Assembly: GCF_040718835.1 (NCBI RefSeq)
Contig: NZ_JBFEFG010000281.1
Coordinates: 186,001 to 250,000 of the forward strand
Source of the DNA: Bremerella sp. JC817
GTDB lineage: Bacteria; Planctomycetota; Planctomycetia; Pirellulales; Pirellulaceae
Reading direction: 5' to 3'
DNA length: 64,000 nucleotides
Part shown: positions 1 to 8,944 of the stretch, piece after piece
Position numbering within the stretch: position 1 is the stretch's first letter
Layout of the letters: every line of letters starts with the position of its first letter
Position numbers and translations under genes: made by a program
The notes under the pieces: generated by a model
The model's input: only the letters and a program-made list of their open reading frames with translations
What the model was told of the DNA's origin: nothing
Database searches by the model: none

Positions 1-1
1 C

Positions 2-802
2 AAGCGAATTCAGTTCACGCCGGACTTGATGCCAAGTGATATCACCGGCACTGAGATCATTCAGGAAGATCTCGAAACGAAGAAGCGTCGTTACGAATTC
101 CTGGAAGGTCCGATCTTCGCGAACCTGATCCTGGCAGACGAAATCAATCGTACGCCTCCTAAGACTCAGGCCGCCATGCTCGAAGCCATGCAGGAACGCC
201 AGGTGAGTGCCGGCGGGACGGTGCGGAAGCTGCCTAGTCCCTTCTTTGTGCTCGCAACGCAAAACCCGCTAGAGCAAGAGGGTACCTACCCAATGCCGGA
301 AGCACAGCTTGACCGCTTCCTGCTGCATATCCGCGTCGACTATCCGACCGGTGCCGAAGAATGGGAGATCGCTCGCCGCGTGACCTCTGGCGCGGAAGAG
401 AAGATCGCGGCCTGCATGACCGGCGAACAGATCGTGCAGTTCCAAGACCTGGTGAAACGTGTTCCGGTTAGCGATCAAGTGCTGGGCTACGCCTGGGCTT
501 TGATTCGTGCGACCCGTCCTGGCACCGCCGAAGCACCTTCGTTCGTCAATCAATGGGTGGCCTGGGGTGCTGGTCCGCGTGGCCTGCTGACGCTGGTTAC
601 TTGTGCCAAAGCACGTGCCATTCTGTATGGTCGTTACCATGCGAGCATCGGTGACGTGCAAGCGATGGTGAAGCCCGCTCTGCGTCATCGTCTGGCGGCG
701 AACTATTCGGCTCAAGCCAACGGCTATACCAGCGACAAGTTGATCGACATGTTGCTGGAAGAAATCTCGTCGGAAAAGACCTACGCTTGTCCGGCTGCCT
801 AA
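2..802 (+). CDS. MoxR family AAA+ ATPase (5' end outside window)
   Basis: The frame is open from the left edge, so the N-terminus with the Walker A loop lies outside the window. The visible 266 residues begin with the family motif [17 protein letters not shown]. They include Walker B ([12 protein letters not shown]), sensor 1 (LATQNP) and the 'PEAQLDRF' segment with the arginine region of MoxR proteins. MoxR ATPases are cytosolic chaperone-like ATPases that act with a DUF58 partner and vWA proteins on envelope or metal-centre targets. A DUF58 gene follows 29 bases downstream, which is the standard pairing. An internal TTG-ATG at 26-31 could be mistaken for the start, but the upstream codons match the family. 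Confidence 0.93.
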   Translation, partial: KRIQFTPDLMPSDITGTEIIQEDLETKKRRYEFLEGPIFANLILADEINRTPPKTQAAMLEAMQERQVSAGGTVRKLPSPFFVLATQNPLEQEGTYPMPEAQLDRFLLHIRVDYPTGAEEWEIARRVTSGAEEKIAACMTGEQIVQFQDLVKRVPVSDQVLGYAWALIRATRPGTAEAPSFVNQWVAWGAGPRGLLTLVTCAKARAILYGRYHASIGDVQAMVKPALRHRLAANYSAQANGYTSDKLIDMLLEEISSEKTYACPAA

Positions 803-831
803 GCCTTGGCGATTGAACAGAAGGTGTGCAA

Positions 832-1740
832 GTGAATAGCGGCGTCCTTTCGCGATATCTCGATTACGAATTCCTGCGACAGATCTCGGGGAGACCACTC
901 GAACCTCGAGGCCTGGTGAGTGGCAATTTGGCTGGCTCGCACAAGTCGCCGGCGTCGGGCTTTGCGGTCGAATTCTCCGGCCATCGCGAATATGTCCCTG
1001 GCGACGATCCCAAGCACATCGACTGGCGTGTCTTCTTCACGCGCGACAAGTACTTCATCAAGCAGTATGAAATGGAGACGAACTTCGTCTGCCATTTAAT
1101 GCTCGATGTCAGCAAGTCGATGCGCTACGGCGACGAAGCGAGCCAGAAGATGTTGTTCGGTTCGCGGCTGGCAGTCAGCCTGGCCCACAGCATCGTGCGT
1201 CAGGGGGACAAGGTTTCGTTCACCACGTTCGATACCAAGATCCGTGGCCACATTCCAGCCAGTAACGCACTTCCGCAGATCATTCGCATGTCGCAGCATC
1301 TCGACGAGATGGATGCCGACGACACCACCGATCTGAACGCTTGCCTTTCAGAATTCAGCCAGCGTATGGCTCGCCGCGAGATCGTGATGATCTTCAGCGA
1401 CTTCTTCGGAGACCTCCAGTCACTCGAGAACGCGATTCAGCGGATTCGCTTCAACAAGCACGACGTGGTACTCGTGCAGCTCATCCACGACCACGAACTG
1501 CACTTCAACCTGGACGGCATGACGCGGTTCGTCGGTCTGGAGGTCGATGCCGAGCGCATCACCCAACCGGCCGACATCCGAGCCGCCTATCTGAAGGCGG
1601 TGGGCCGCTTCAACGAGCAGCTCGCTTCGCTGGCCAATCGCAACAATTGCGACCATGTGCTGGCCTGCACCAAAGAGAACCCCGGCTCGATCTTCTGGGA
1701 ATATCTCAATCAGCGAAGCCTCCAGAATCGCCGCATCTGA
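832..1740 (+). CDS. DUF58 domain protein (vWA-like MoxR partner)
   Basis: A protein of about 302 residues with the DUF58 hallmark near residues 45-80 (FSGHREYVPGDDPKHIDW) followed by a von Willebrand A-like core starting MLDVSKSM (metal-binding DxSxS type). DUF58 proteins are encoded next to moxR across bacteria and are thought to be MoxR clients or adaptors. I prefer the GTG at 832 over the GTG at 826, because AGAAGG at 819-824 lies 7 bases before 832 but touches 826. The larger moxR cluster usually continues with batA/batB-type vWA membrane proteins. Here it stops and a non-coding gap follows. Confidence 0.9.
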   Translation: MNSGVLSRYLDYEFLRQISGRPLEPRGLVSGNLAGSHKSPASGFAVEFSGHREYVPGDDPKHIDWRVFFTRDKYFIKQYEMETNFVCHLMLDVSKSMRYGDEASQKMLFGSRLAVSLAHSIVRQGDKVSFTTFDTKIRGHIPASNALPQIIRMSQHLDEMDADDTTDLNACLSEFSQRMARREIVMIFSDFFGDLQSLENAIQRIRFNKHDVVLVQLIHDHELHFNLDGMTRFVGLEVDAERITQPADIRAAYLKAVGRFNEQLASLANRNNCDHVLACTKENPGSIFWEYLNQRSLQNRRI

Positions 1741-2037
1741 CCACAATTGCAAGAACCTGCCGTTTTTCTCTTTACCTCGGACAGGTGATTTCCCGGCCAA
1801 TTAAGCCTTACGACGCATTCTGTCCGTATCGCGGGGTCAGATTTACCCGTTTTTTGCCTAAGGGTGCCGAAAGTCACGTTGACATCAAAGGTAAGATAGT
1901 CATCATTAAGAGCAGTGCGATATTCGCCATCGCAGGGAAGCTCGAAGGGACTGCCCTCAAAAGCACGAGTCCTGGGGAAGATTCCACCCTGTTAGGTTCA
2001 AGATTAGGTAGAGCAAAAAAACGCTCGGAGAATCACG
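1741..2037. other. Non-coding gap between DUF58 and HTH genes
   Basis: No convincing gene. It contains a perfect TTGACA at 1879-1884 but no acceptable -10 at 16-18 bases. The ribosome site for the next gene (GGAG at 2027-2030) lies at its end. No terminator hairpin was seen after the DUF58 gene. Confidence 0.6.
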
Positions 2038-3213
2038 ATGAAATTCTCGTTTCGCCTTGCAGAATTGCTGAATCACTCGCCAGATCCTAAAAAGCGTCCT
2101 GGCACCATTAAAGCAATTTGCGACTTCACCGGTTTGGATCGCCACCAGGTCTCTTCTCTGCTGAAAAACGAAGCGAAGTACATTCCGCTATCAGCCTTGG
2201 CTCAGGTCTGCGACTTTCTGATCAAACATGGCTACGCCGAAGCCAACCAATTGCCTGGTGCACTGTTCGCCGTCGAACCAGAGAACTTCTGGGAACTGCT
2301 CGCACGTCGCAAGCGTGTTGAAATGTGCCTCGGAATTCGAGCTGACGAAAACTGGGCGGAAGGTGCCTGGGTGGTTGCTTCCGATACGATCTTGCAAGGA
2401 CAACTGCTGACCGGTATCTCGACGCTGGGCGGCACCGCCAAGTATCGTCAAACCGACTTGCCACGCGACATGATGTCTCTGGGTGGCGACGGTTACATCT
2501 CACGCGACACACCAATCCCGCAGCCGGAAGACCTTTTCCAGACGCTGGTCTGGGCACCCGGTCAGGCAGAAGAAGAAGAAGTTCAGCGCCGCGCTCACGA
2601 AGTCTACACCCACTTCCAGGCCGTCGATGGCGACAAGGCTTTCATCAGCCTGGGTAGTATTCGCAGCAATCCGGTCATCGAACTGAGCCTCGCTTCGGCT
2701 TTCAATACCGAGCCGTTCATCAGCCAGGACGAAGTCGAAGATCCGAGCCAGCGTGCGATTCCGATTTACCTGCGACATCGTGAAAAGAACGTTTCGTTCC
2801 CAGGTTCCTGCTGCGGTGGCGATCAGTTGTCGAAGAGCTATTCGCCGGATACGCCGGGCTTCTATTACGAAAAAGAAGATGGTAGCTGGGGCTGTGCCAA
2901 GTGGGACGAAACCACTTACGAACCAGCTTACTTGATCTATGTCTACCACGAATCGCAGGGCCGCCTCGAGATGATGCTCGGCGGTTACTCTGGTCGTGGT
3001 ACTCGCTTGTTGGCCAAGACATTGTCGAGCCGTCCAGAAGAATTCTGGCCACCGGTTTACACTGGCAACGGAACGCAGATTGGCGCGTATGTCATTCAGT
3101 ACGAACTGAAGAAGCAGAAGAAAGCCCGCAGCGTGCTGGTCGCCGATTACTCGGCCACCACCAAGATCATTCCGATCGACCCGAAAGCGATCCAACGCCG
3201 CATGACGGTCTAG
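2038..3213 (+). CDS. Planctomycete helix-turn-helix protein of unknown role
   Basis: 391 residues. Residues about 20-65 form a Cro/CI-like helix-turn-helix (GTIKAICDFTGLDRHQVSSL, then a third helix around PLSALAQVCDFLIKHG). The remaining 320 residues are not a domain I recognise. They contain a segment starting LGIRADENWAEGAWVVASDT and a Cys-Cys-containing stretch near residue 260 (SFPGSCCGGDQLS). The layout suggests a transcription factor with a large C-terminal ligand-binding or catalytic region. The start ATG has GGAG seven bases upstream. It stands alone, closed by a strong terminator. A DNA-binding role is inferred from the HTH only. Confidence 0.85.
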   Translation: MKFSFRLAELLNHSPDPKKRPGTIKAICDFTGLDRHQVSSLLKNEAKYIPLSALAQVCDFLIKHGYAEANQLPGALFAVEPENFWELLARRKRVEMCLGIRADENWAEGAWVVASDTILQGQLLTGISTLGGTAKYRQTDLPRDMMSLGGDGYISRDTPIPQPEDLFQTLVWAPGQAEEEEVQRRAHEVYTHFQAVDGDKAFISLGSIRSNPVIELSLASAFNTEPFISQDEVEDPSQRAIPIYLRHREKNVSFPGSCCGGDQLSKSYSPDTPGFYYEKEDGSWGCAKWDETTYEPAYLIYVYHESQGRLEMMLGGYSGRGTRLLAKTLSSRPEEFWPPVYTGNGTQIGAYVIQYELKKQKKARSVLVADYSATTKIIPIDPKAIQRRMTV

Positions 3214-3240
3214 TCGGCTGCGGCCATCGATTCCAAAGAA

Positions 3241-3275
3241 AAGGCGTCCGTTCGTTATCGAGCGGACGCCTTTTT
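3241..3275 (+). terminator. Bidirectional rho-independent terminator
   Basis: GGCGTCCG at 3243-3250 pairs with CGGACGCC at 3263-3270 and a T5 tract follows. On the minus strand the mirror arm ends in TTTTC, so it can serve both the HTH gene and the convergent DUF1080 gene. Confidence 0.9.
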
Positions 3276-3299
3276 CATTTCGAAGTGTCAGCGAATCGC

Positions 3300-4022
3300 T
3301 TACGGCAGTTCGCGAATCTTGAGGCCTCGGAACTCAATCGGCGAGCCTTCCGATTCCAGGCACAAGTAACCGGTCGCTGGCGAGCAGCCGGTACCACCGG
3401 AGACCTCTTCACCATTCACCCACAAGCGAACTTCGCCATTGATCGCGCGAACGTAGTAGTGGTTCCATTCGCCGGTTCCCTTGCTCAGCTCTTTGCTGGG
3501 GAAGCTACGCTGCTTGTTCGGAGCGGTTGGGGGGAAAGGCGTCATCTTGGCGGCTCCGACAGGGAAGACGTCGCCGTGACAGGTAAACCAATCCGCCTTG
3601 CGTTTGCCACCGTCTTCGTAAGCGGCTTTGTAACCGAGGTCGAGCACTTGCACCTCGATCCCTTGCGGCAGGCCTGGCTCTGTCAGCTTTTCGAGCGACG
3701 AAGGGATCGTCCAGACAAAGATGCCGCTGTTGCCGGCGTTCTTCAAATGACGCCACTGGCAGACGAGCTCGAAATTGGTGTACTGCTTCACGCTACGGGT
3801 CACGCTGACCGGGTTGCCGGTGCATTCGATCAAGCCGTCATCGTGGAAGGTCCACGTGTCGTCGTTGCTGTTCACTTTGGTGAAGTCATCTTGGCCGAGT
3901 TGAACCCAGCCAGGGCCTTCGCCATTGATCAGAGCCTTCGACACTGGCTCTTCCGCCAGAGAAAACGATGCCAGGGCCATCACCGCCAAAGCGGATGTTA
4001 GACCAATCCAAGTTGCTTTCAT
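3300..4022 (-). CDS. Secreted DUF1080 (3-keto-disaccharide hydrolase-like) protein
   Basis: 240 residues with an N-terminal signal peptide ending near LASFSLAEE. The rest is one DUF1080 concanavalin-like domain: a start of the GWVQL type, the VKQYTNFELVCQWRH strand motif, NSGIFVW, and the terminal 'PIEFRGLKIREL' typical of the family. Members hydrolyse 3-keto sugars or bind glycans, and they are greatly expanded in planctomycetes, often next to Gfo/Idh/MocA oxidoreductases, as here (58 bases downstream of 4081-5436). I chose the ATG at 4022, with AGGA nine bases before it, over the TTG one codon upstream. A role in sugar catabolism outside the cytosol is inferred from the family and the neighbour. 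Confidence 0.9.
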   Translation of the reverse strand: MKATWIGLTSALAVMALASFSLAEEPVSKALINGEGPGWVQLGQDDFTKVNSNDDTWTFHDDGLIECTGNPVSVTRSVKQYTNFELVCQWRHLKNAGNSGIFVWTIPSSLEKLTEPGLPQGIEVQVLDLGYKAAYEDGGKRKADWFTCHGDVFPVGAAKMTPFPPTAPNKQRSFPSKELSKGTGEWNHYYVRAINGEVRLWVNGEEVSGGTGCSPATGYLCLESEGSPIEFRGLKIRELP

Positions 4023-4080
4023 CAATTGAGATCCTCACAGGAAGTTATCGTAGTTCGAATTGAGTGTTCTTCGTCGAAGG

Positions 4081-5436
4081 CTAAACGGTCCAGCCTTCGC
4101 GATAGGTCTTTGTCAGCAAGGCGTTCGCCTCGGGCACGTTGGTGATCTTTCCGCTGGCTGCATCGTATGTCAGCTTCTTGCCGACGCGATGAGCAACATT
4201 GCCCAGCAGATTGTGCTCGATGAGTGCGCCGGAGTACTCGAAGTTGCAGAGCGACTTACCGCCGCTCTTGACTGCCTGGATCCACTCGGCGTAATGCCCA
4301 GGGCTGGGGGCGATGCGATCTTTCGGCTGCGGATAGTCTTGGAACTTGTCACCAGGTGAAAGAATTAGTTTGCCGTAATCCGCGACCAGGGTGCCCTGTT
4401 CCCCCACGAACGCCACGCCGATTCCCCACTTGGAGAGATCGGTGTCGTTGCCAACCAGCGGCTGAAGCCGTTCGCTTCGTCGACGCATCCCTTCCGGGCC
4501 GTGATACCAAATCACCTTCGTATCGGTCCGCCAGGCGGCATTGCCATCGCGCGGTGCATGTTCCCACGTCGCGACTTGCCAGGCCGGGCAAGCGATCTCG
4601 TCCGCTTCCGGACCTTCGGACTCAATCGTCAACGGATGCTCCAGATTCAACGCCCAGTACGGCAAATCGATCAGGTGGCTCCCCATGTCTCCCAGAACGC
4701 CGTTGCCGAATTCCCAGCGACGGTTCCAGTTCAAGTTGCCTCCCTGCCAATAGCCTCCGCTGTAAGGACGCATCTCGGCAGGCCCAATCCAGACATCCCA
4801 GTTGAAGCCTTCCGGAATCGGTTGCTCTGGCAGGACGGCTGGCTCGACCGGGTTGATCGTGCGGCTACACCAGACGTGGGCTTCCTTGACGGGGCCAATC
4901 GCTCCGGCGGAAATTAGTTCGACGACGCGGCGATAGTTTTCGGTCGCGTGAATCTGCGTTCCCATTTGCGTCGCCAGCTTACCGGAGTTCTCGGCGGCGA
5001 CTTGCTGCATCAAGCGAGCTTCGTGAACGGTGTGCGCTAGTGGCTTTTCGCAGTAGACGTGCTTGCCGGCTCGCATCGCGGCCAACGATGCCAGGGCGTG
5101 ATGATGGTCGGCCGTGCTGATCACGACGGCATCGATACTTTTGTCGTCGATCAGCTCGCGCCAGTCGCTGCAGGTCGTCGCGTTTGGAAATCGCGACTTT
5201 GCCTGCGCGAGGACGTGCGGGTTCGTATCGCACAGAGCGTAGATGTTTTCGCCAGCGACGCCGCCGGTGTTGGCGGCACCGCGATTGCCGGCCCCAATGA
5301 TGCCGATGTTCAACTTCTCGGTCGCCGGCGTTTCCGCTCCAGAAGCGAACAGAACGGGCCCTAAGGCCGTGGCGGCAGTCGATAGAGCAGATGTCGTCTG
5401 CAGAAATCGTCGCCGAGATACGTGGCTCTGGGACAT
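4081..5436 (-). CDS. Tat-exported Gfo/Idh/MocA family oxidoreductase
   Basis: 451 residues. The N-terminus SRRRFLQTTSALSTA is a twin-arginine signal, so the protein is folded with its cofactor before export. A Rossmann nucleotide-binding segment follows (IGIIGAGNRGAANTGG, about residues 43-58). The conserved EKPLAH motif near residue 136 contains the catalytic-region lysine. The C-terminal half is the alpha/beta substrate domain, including WNRRWEFGNGVLGDMGSH. The family performs NAD(P)-linked oxidoreduction of sugars and inositols. AGGAG lies eight bases before the ATG. With the downstream DUF1080 gene it forms a two-gene unit that could work through keto-sugar intermediates (inference). Confidence 0.93.
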   Translation of the reverse strand: MSQSHVSRRRFLQTTSALSTAATALGPVLFASGAETPATEKLNIGIIGAGNRGAANTGGVAGENIYALCDTNPHVLAQAKSRFPNATTCSDWRELIDDKSIDAVVISTADHHHALASLAAMRAGKHVYCEKPLAHTVHEARLMQQVAAENSGKLATQMGTQIHATENYRRVVELISAGAIGPVKEAHVWCSRTINPVEPAVLPEQPIPEGFNWDVWIGPAEMRPYSGGYWQGGNLNWNRRWEFGNGVLGDMGSHLIDLPYWALNLEHPLTIESEGPEADEIACPAWQVATWEHAPRDGNAAWRTDTKVIWYHGPEGMRRRSERLQPLVGNDTDLSKWGIGVAFVGEQGTLVADYGKLILSPGDKFQDYPQPKDRIAPSPGHYAEWIQAVKSGGKSLCNFEYSGALIEHNLLGNVAHRVGKKLTYDAASGKITNVPEANALLTKTYREGWTV

Positions 5437-5572
5437 CCTAGAGACTCCTGGTGGTGGGAGGTGCGCGGTTCCGATCGAACGTCGGAAAGGAAGGAGTTGC
5501 TTGAGCGGCGGGACTTACTCGGGATATCGCCCGTCTTGGGCATCATACCGAGTACCTCCCGATTCTAATAGC

Positions 5573-5618
5573 AAATGGGCGCCGAATCCCAGCAAGATTT
5601 TCGGCTTGGCGCCCATTT
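5573..5618 (-). terminator. Long hairpin, probable terminator after aldehyde dehydrogenase gene
   Basis: AAATGGGCGCC at 5573-5583 pairs with GGCGCCCATTT at 5608-5618. An alternative inner stem is GCCGAA (5581-5586) with TTCGGC (5600-5605). It lies between two minus-strand genes. T-runs are modest on both sides. Confidence 0.6.
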
Positions 5619-5672
5619 TGGTTTCATTTAGCGCCGGCTACACCACCAGAAAGAGCCATGCGATGCCCTGAA

Positions 5673-7115
5673 TCAAGAGACTTCCGGAACGCTGCGAATC
5701 ACAAGATTCCGAATTTCTGACATCTCGTGCATCGCAAACCGGACTCCTTCGCGGCCGATGCCACTTTCTTTCATGCCGCCGTAAGGCATATGGTCGACGC
5801 GCCACGAAGGGACATCGCCGATGATCACCCCGCCGACATCCATCGTGTCCCACGCCTTCATGATCTTCTGAATGTCGCGGGTGAAGATACCGACCTGGAG
5901 CCCGAAGTCGCTATCGTTGGCTTGCTCGAGTGCTTCGTCGAAGGTGTTGAACTTGCTGATCACGGCCAATGGACCGAAGACTTCTTTCGCACAGACAGGC
6001 TGGTCCTTTGGCACGTCCGCCAACAAGGTCGGCTCGACGAAGATGCCATCTCGTTTACCGCCAGCCAGCAATTTGGCACCGGCCGAGATCGCCGACTCGG
6101 TCCACTCGGCGATACGTTCGGCATCGGCCGGGGAGATGATCGGCCCCACGAACGTTTCCTCGTCGCGAGGATCGCCGGTCTTGAGCGTCGCCACCTTCTG
6201 GCAAAGCAGTTCGACCATCTTGTCGTAGACCTTGGTGTGAATCAGGATTCGCTGCACGCTCACACAGCTTTGCCCCGATTGGTAGAACGCCCCGAAGACG
6301 ATTCGCTGCACGGCATCTTCCAGGTTCGTATCTTCGTCAACGATACAGGCCGCGTTGCCCCCCAGTTCCAGCGTGACTTTCTTCTTGCCGGCCCGAGCCT
6401 TCAACTTCCAGCCAACATCCTGCGACCCGGTAAAACTAAGCTTTTTCAGCCGATCGTCGGTCACCAACAGGTCAGCTGCTTCGCGATTGGCTGGCAGGAT
6501 CGAGAACGCCCCTTCCGGCAAATCGGTCTCGGCCAAGACTTCGCCGACCAGCAAAGCTCCGATCGGCGTTTTGCTGGCTGGCTTCAGCACGAAAGGGCAA
6601 CCGACCGCCAGCGCCGGGGCGACCTTATGAGCCACCAGGTTCAGTGGAAAATTGAACGGCGTGATAAAAGCACATGGTCCAATGGGCACTCGCTTCCACA
6701 TGCCGCGGTAGCCGGCGGCACGGGAACTGATATCGAGCGGCATGACCTCGCCCACCATCCGCGTCGCTTCTTCCGCCGCGACGCGAAAGGTATCGATCAA
6801 GCGCGTCACTTCGCCGCGGCTATCGCGGATGGGCTTGCCAGCTTCCACGCACAATGCCTCGGCGAGTTCCTCCGATCGCTCTTCAAATCGAGCGACGCAG
6901 TGCTGGAGCACTTCCTGCCGTTTGTAGGACGGAAGCTGAGCCATCGGCCCGGCAGCTTGCGAGGCGGCTTCAATCGCCTTGTCCATCGCGGCGGCATCGG
7001 CCAAGGGGACCTTGGTGGCTTCCTTTTGCAGGTATTTGTCTTCGACCGAAAGATCGGTGTTGGCTTGGTACGGCTTGTTGGCAAGATAGGCGGAATAAGT
7101 TGGTTGAATTGTCAT
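5673..7115 (-). CDS. NAD(P)-dependent aldehyde dehydrogenase
   Basis: 480 residues, full length for the ALDH superfamily. Visible signatures are the oxyanion asparagine in TPFNFP (N155), the cofactor-binding KPASKTP, the SFTGSQDVG turn, the general base in TLELGGNAA (E250) and the nucleophile in GQSCVSVQR (C284). The cytosolic enzyme oxidises an aldehyde to the acid with NAD(P)+. The sequence resembles the broad glyceraldehyde-3-phosphate/lactaldehyde/succinate-semialdehyde branch, but the substrate cannot be set from sequence alone. GAGAGGAC before the ATG is a good ribosome site. It stands alone on the minus strand. Confidence 0.92.
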   Translation of the reverse strand: MTIQPTYSAYLANKPYQANTDLSVEDKYLQKEATKVPLADAAAMDKAIEAASQAAGPMAQLPSYKRQEVLQHCVARFEERSEELAEALCVEAGKPIRDSRGEVTRLIDTFRVAAEEATRMVGEVMPLDISSRAAGYRGMWKRVPIGPCAFITPFNFPLNLVAHKVAPALAVGCPFVLKPASKTPIGALLVGEVLAETDLPEGAFSILPANREAADLLVTDDRLKKLSFTGSQDVGWKLKARAGKKKVTLELGGNAACIVDEDTNLEDAVQRIVFGAFYQSGQSCVSVQRILIHTKVYDKMVELLCQKVATLKTGDPRDEETFVGPIISPADAERIAEWTESAISAGAKLLAGGKRDGIFVEPTLLADVPKDQPVCAKEVFGPLAVISKFNTFDEALEQANDSDFGLQVGIFTRDIQKIMKAWDTMDVGGVIIGDVPSWRVDHMPYGGMKESGIGREGVRFAMHEMSEIRNLVIRSVPEVS

Positions 7116-7451
7116 GTCGCGTCCTCTCGATCGAATCCTCAGGCGAACAGAAAACCTGGCGATGTCATCCTACGCCAGATGTATCGTCGAGGAAGCTTGA
7201 GGAATGAAGAAACACGCAATCTGGAGGGCTTTTGTATTTGACCTTCGGGGGTGTCCGGCGTTATGATCGTGACACCCCTATCGGGCTATAGATCAAGGTT
7301 CGCTGTATTGATATCGCGAGCCCCTGCAGCAACAACACCACTAAGTGGCCCGATAAGCGTAGTGTTTTCTCTGGTTTTATCCTATACAGTGGCGCCGCGC
7401 ACTGACTTTGCGACGGCGAGTTGAAGCGTCACCCAAGACGGGAGCTCATCC
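7116..7451. other. Divergent intergenic region
   Basis: 336 bases between two divergently transcribed genes. It holds the candidate plus-strand promoter at 7238-7267 and the ribosome site GGGAG before 7452. I see no gene or structured RNA in it. Confidence 0.55.
7238..7267 (+). promoter_or_regulatory. Candidate sigma-70-type promoter for the SHD1 gene
   Basis: TTGACC (7238-7243) and TATGAT (7262-7267) are separated by 18 bases, each with 5 of 6 consensus matches. It would give a leader of roughly 180 bases before the start at 7452. Confidence 0.45.
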
Positions 7452-8564
7452 ATGTCCGCCAGCCGATTTGCAGCGAGCCTGCTGCTCGTAGGATTGGTCG
7501 TATCATTTCTGAACGCCGCTGAAGTTCGCACTTGGACGAACAACAAAGGCCAAACCCTGACGGGCTCCCTTGTCGAAGTGACCGATGATGGCCACGTGAA
7601 GATTGATTGCGATGGCAAGGTTTATACGCTCGCCGTCGATGTTTTCACCGACGTCGATCAAGAGTACATCAAGAACCACAAGGACGACGATGCCTCTTCT
7701 TCGTCGTCGTCACGAACACGTCGTAGAAGCGACCTGACTTCGTTCCGTACCTGGACCAGTTCGACCGGGATGGAAATCCGCGCGAAGTTCGTTCGTATCC
7801 ACGAAGGCAAGATTATCTTGCTGCAAGGTCGCAAGTCGCACCACGTGACGTTCTATGAACTGAGCGAAGAAGACCAGAAGTACCTGAAAGAAGAGATGGA
7901 GGCCCGTGGCGAGTCCGACCTGCTGGCCACGACGATGGTGCAGACCAATGGCGGTGGCGCCTCCGGTCCTGGCGGCGAATCGAACCCAATTGCCAGTGGT
8001 GGCGGCATGAGTCCTCCCGGCATGATGGGCAACCAGGGTCCTCCGTCGATCTACGCTCCGCCAAAGAGCGACGACTTCGCCAAGATGCAGCAAGAGATGC
8101 ATGAGAAGAATCGGCAAGAGATCGCTCGGGTCGAAGAAGAGAATCGTCGTCGGGCAGAAGAAGCTCAGCGTCAACAACAAGAACAAGCCCGTCAGCAGCA
8201 GGAAGCGGCAACTCGTCGCCAGCAGGAACGTGAACGCGCCGCCCAAGAGCAAGTTGCTCGGCAAGAACAGCGCATGCAAGAGATGATGCGCGGACCAGAG
8301 CTGGTCGAGTACAAGTACTGCACCAACTGTAACGCAACGCTGCCAGACAACGTTGGCGCTGGCGACAACTGTCCCAGCTGCGGTGTTTACTTTGCTGGCG
8401 AACAAGATCGGTTCGGCAACACCACCAAAACGGCTCCGTCGTCCTCTTCCTTCAGTGGTGGCAGCTTCCGTTTTCGTCCTGGCGTGCTGTTCAGCATCAT
8501 CGGTGCGATCATCGGCGGAATCGTGGGTGCGGTTCGCTGGATGTTCAGCAGCAACAACAACTAA
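7452..8564 (+). CDS. SHD1-domain protein with Gln/Arg-rich coil, zinc ribbon and C-terminal membrane segment
   Basis: 370 residues. A signal peptide or N-terminal anchor (SLLLVGLVVSFLNAA) is followed by two SHD1-like modules: residues about 24-76 (RTWTNNKGQTLTGSLVEV) and 96-150 (RTWTSSTGMEIRAKFVRI). A Gly/Pro/Met linker and a long Q/E/R-rich coiled coil (about 195-275) come next. C290xxC293...C307xxC310 is a zinc ribbon. A Gly/Ile-rich membrane segment follows (about 342-362, IIGAIIGGIVGAV). SHD1 was first defined in the eukaryotic endocytic adaptor Sla1, where it binds peptides. It is common in planctomycetes with unknown function. The ribosome site is GGGAG. The order of parts suggests an envelope scaffold anchored at its C-terminus (inference). 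Confidence 0.85.
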   Translation: MSASRFAASLLLVGLVVSFLNAAEVRTWTNNKGQTLTGSLVEVTDDGHVKIDCDGKVYTLAVDVFTDVDQEYIKNHKDDDASSSSSSRTRRRSDLTSFRTWTSSTGMEIRAKFVRIHEGKIILLQGRKSHHVTFYELSEEDQKYLKEEMEARGESDLLATTMVQTNGGGASGPGGESNPIASGGGMSPPGMMGNQGPPSIYAPPKSDDFAKMQQEMHEKNRQEIARVEEENRRRAEEAQRQQQEQARQQQEAATRRQQERERAAQEQVARQEQRMQEMMRGPELVEYKYCTNCNATLPDNVGAGDNCPSCGVYFAGEQDRFGNTTKTAPSSSSFSGGSFRFRPGVLFSIIGAIIGGIVGAVRWMFSSNNN

Positions 8565-8666
8565 GCAAGCGGGAAAGCCGAGCGGAAAGTGGGCAGAGAA
8601 TAGAGACTCTGCCTGCGGGACCTTCGTCCAAGAGACGCCAATCGGCAACCAACAGAAACCAACCTG

Positions 8667-8702
8667 GCGGGGTGACGGAAACGTGCCCCGCTATTTCTTT
8701 TT
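8667..8702 (+). terminator. Terminator with GAAA loop after the SHD1 gene
   Basis: GCGGGG (8667-8672) pairs with CCCCGC (8686-8691), with an inner ACG/CGT stem and a GAAA loop, then TATTTCTTTTT. It overlaps the last bases of the convergent anti-sigma gene. Confidence 0.8.
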
Positions 8703-8942
8703 ACGAGCCTCGAGAATGGCTTGAATCAACGGCTCGGGCACGGACGCCGGGACTTCGTCCTCGGCAAACTCTTTGCAGCACGACACCCCCAGACGGATCG
8801 CCGTGCGGTAGTTTTCCAGGTAGTGCTCACAACACGGACAGCGCGTGAGGTGCGTTTTCATCACGCACATCACGTCGTCAGGCAAATTACCTTCGAGGTA
8901 ATCGCCCATGAATTCGTAGAGTTCCTTGCAGGTCAATTTCAT
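8691..8942 (-). CDS. Zinc-finger anti-sigma factor (zf-HC2 type)
   Basis: 83 residues, small and soluble. C5 together with H31-xxx-C35-xx-C38 forms the HxxxCxxC zinc motif of ZAS anti-sigma factors. The protein has no membrane segment, so it would act as a cytosolic anti-sigma domain. Its ATG lies only two bases after the stop of the upstream ECF sigma gene, which indicates translational coupling and a sigma/anti-sigma pair. An extra Cys-Cys pair (SCCKEF) near residues 55-56 could be redox-sensitive (inference). The usual partner function is sequestering the sigma factor until a signal releases it. Confidence 0.85.
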   Translation of the reverse strand: MKLTCKELYEFMGDYLEGNLPDDVMCVMKTHLTRCPCCEHYLENYRTAIRLGVSCCKEFAEDEVPASVPEPLIQAILEARKKK

Positions 8943-8944
8943 CG

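Noticed and set aside
1879..1907. Perfect TTGACA in the gap before the HTH gene.
   Set aside because: No -10 element at 16-19 bases; the best hexamer has two or three matches.
5727..7241. Plus-strand frame of 504 codons opposite the aldehyde dehydrogenase.
   Set aside because: His/Arg/Asp-rich antisense of a real gene with high GC; no start signal and no domain.
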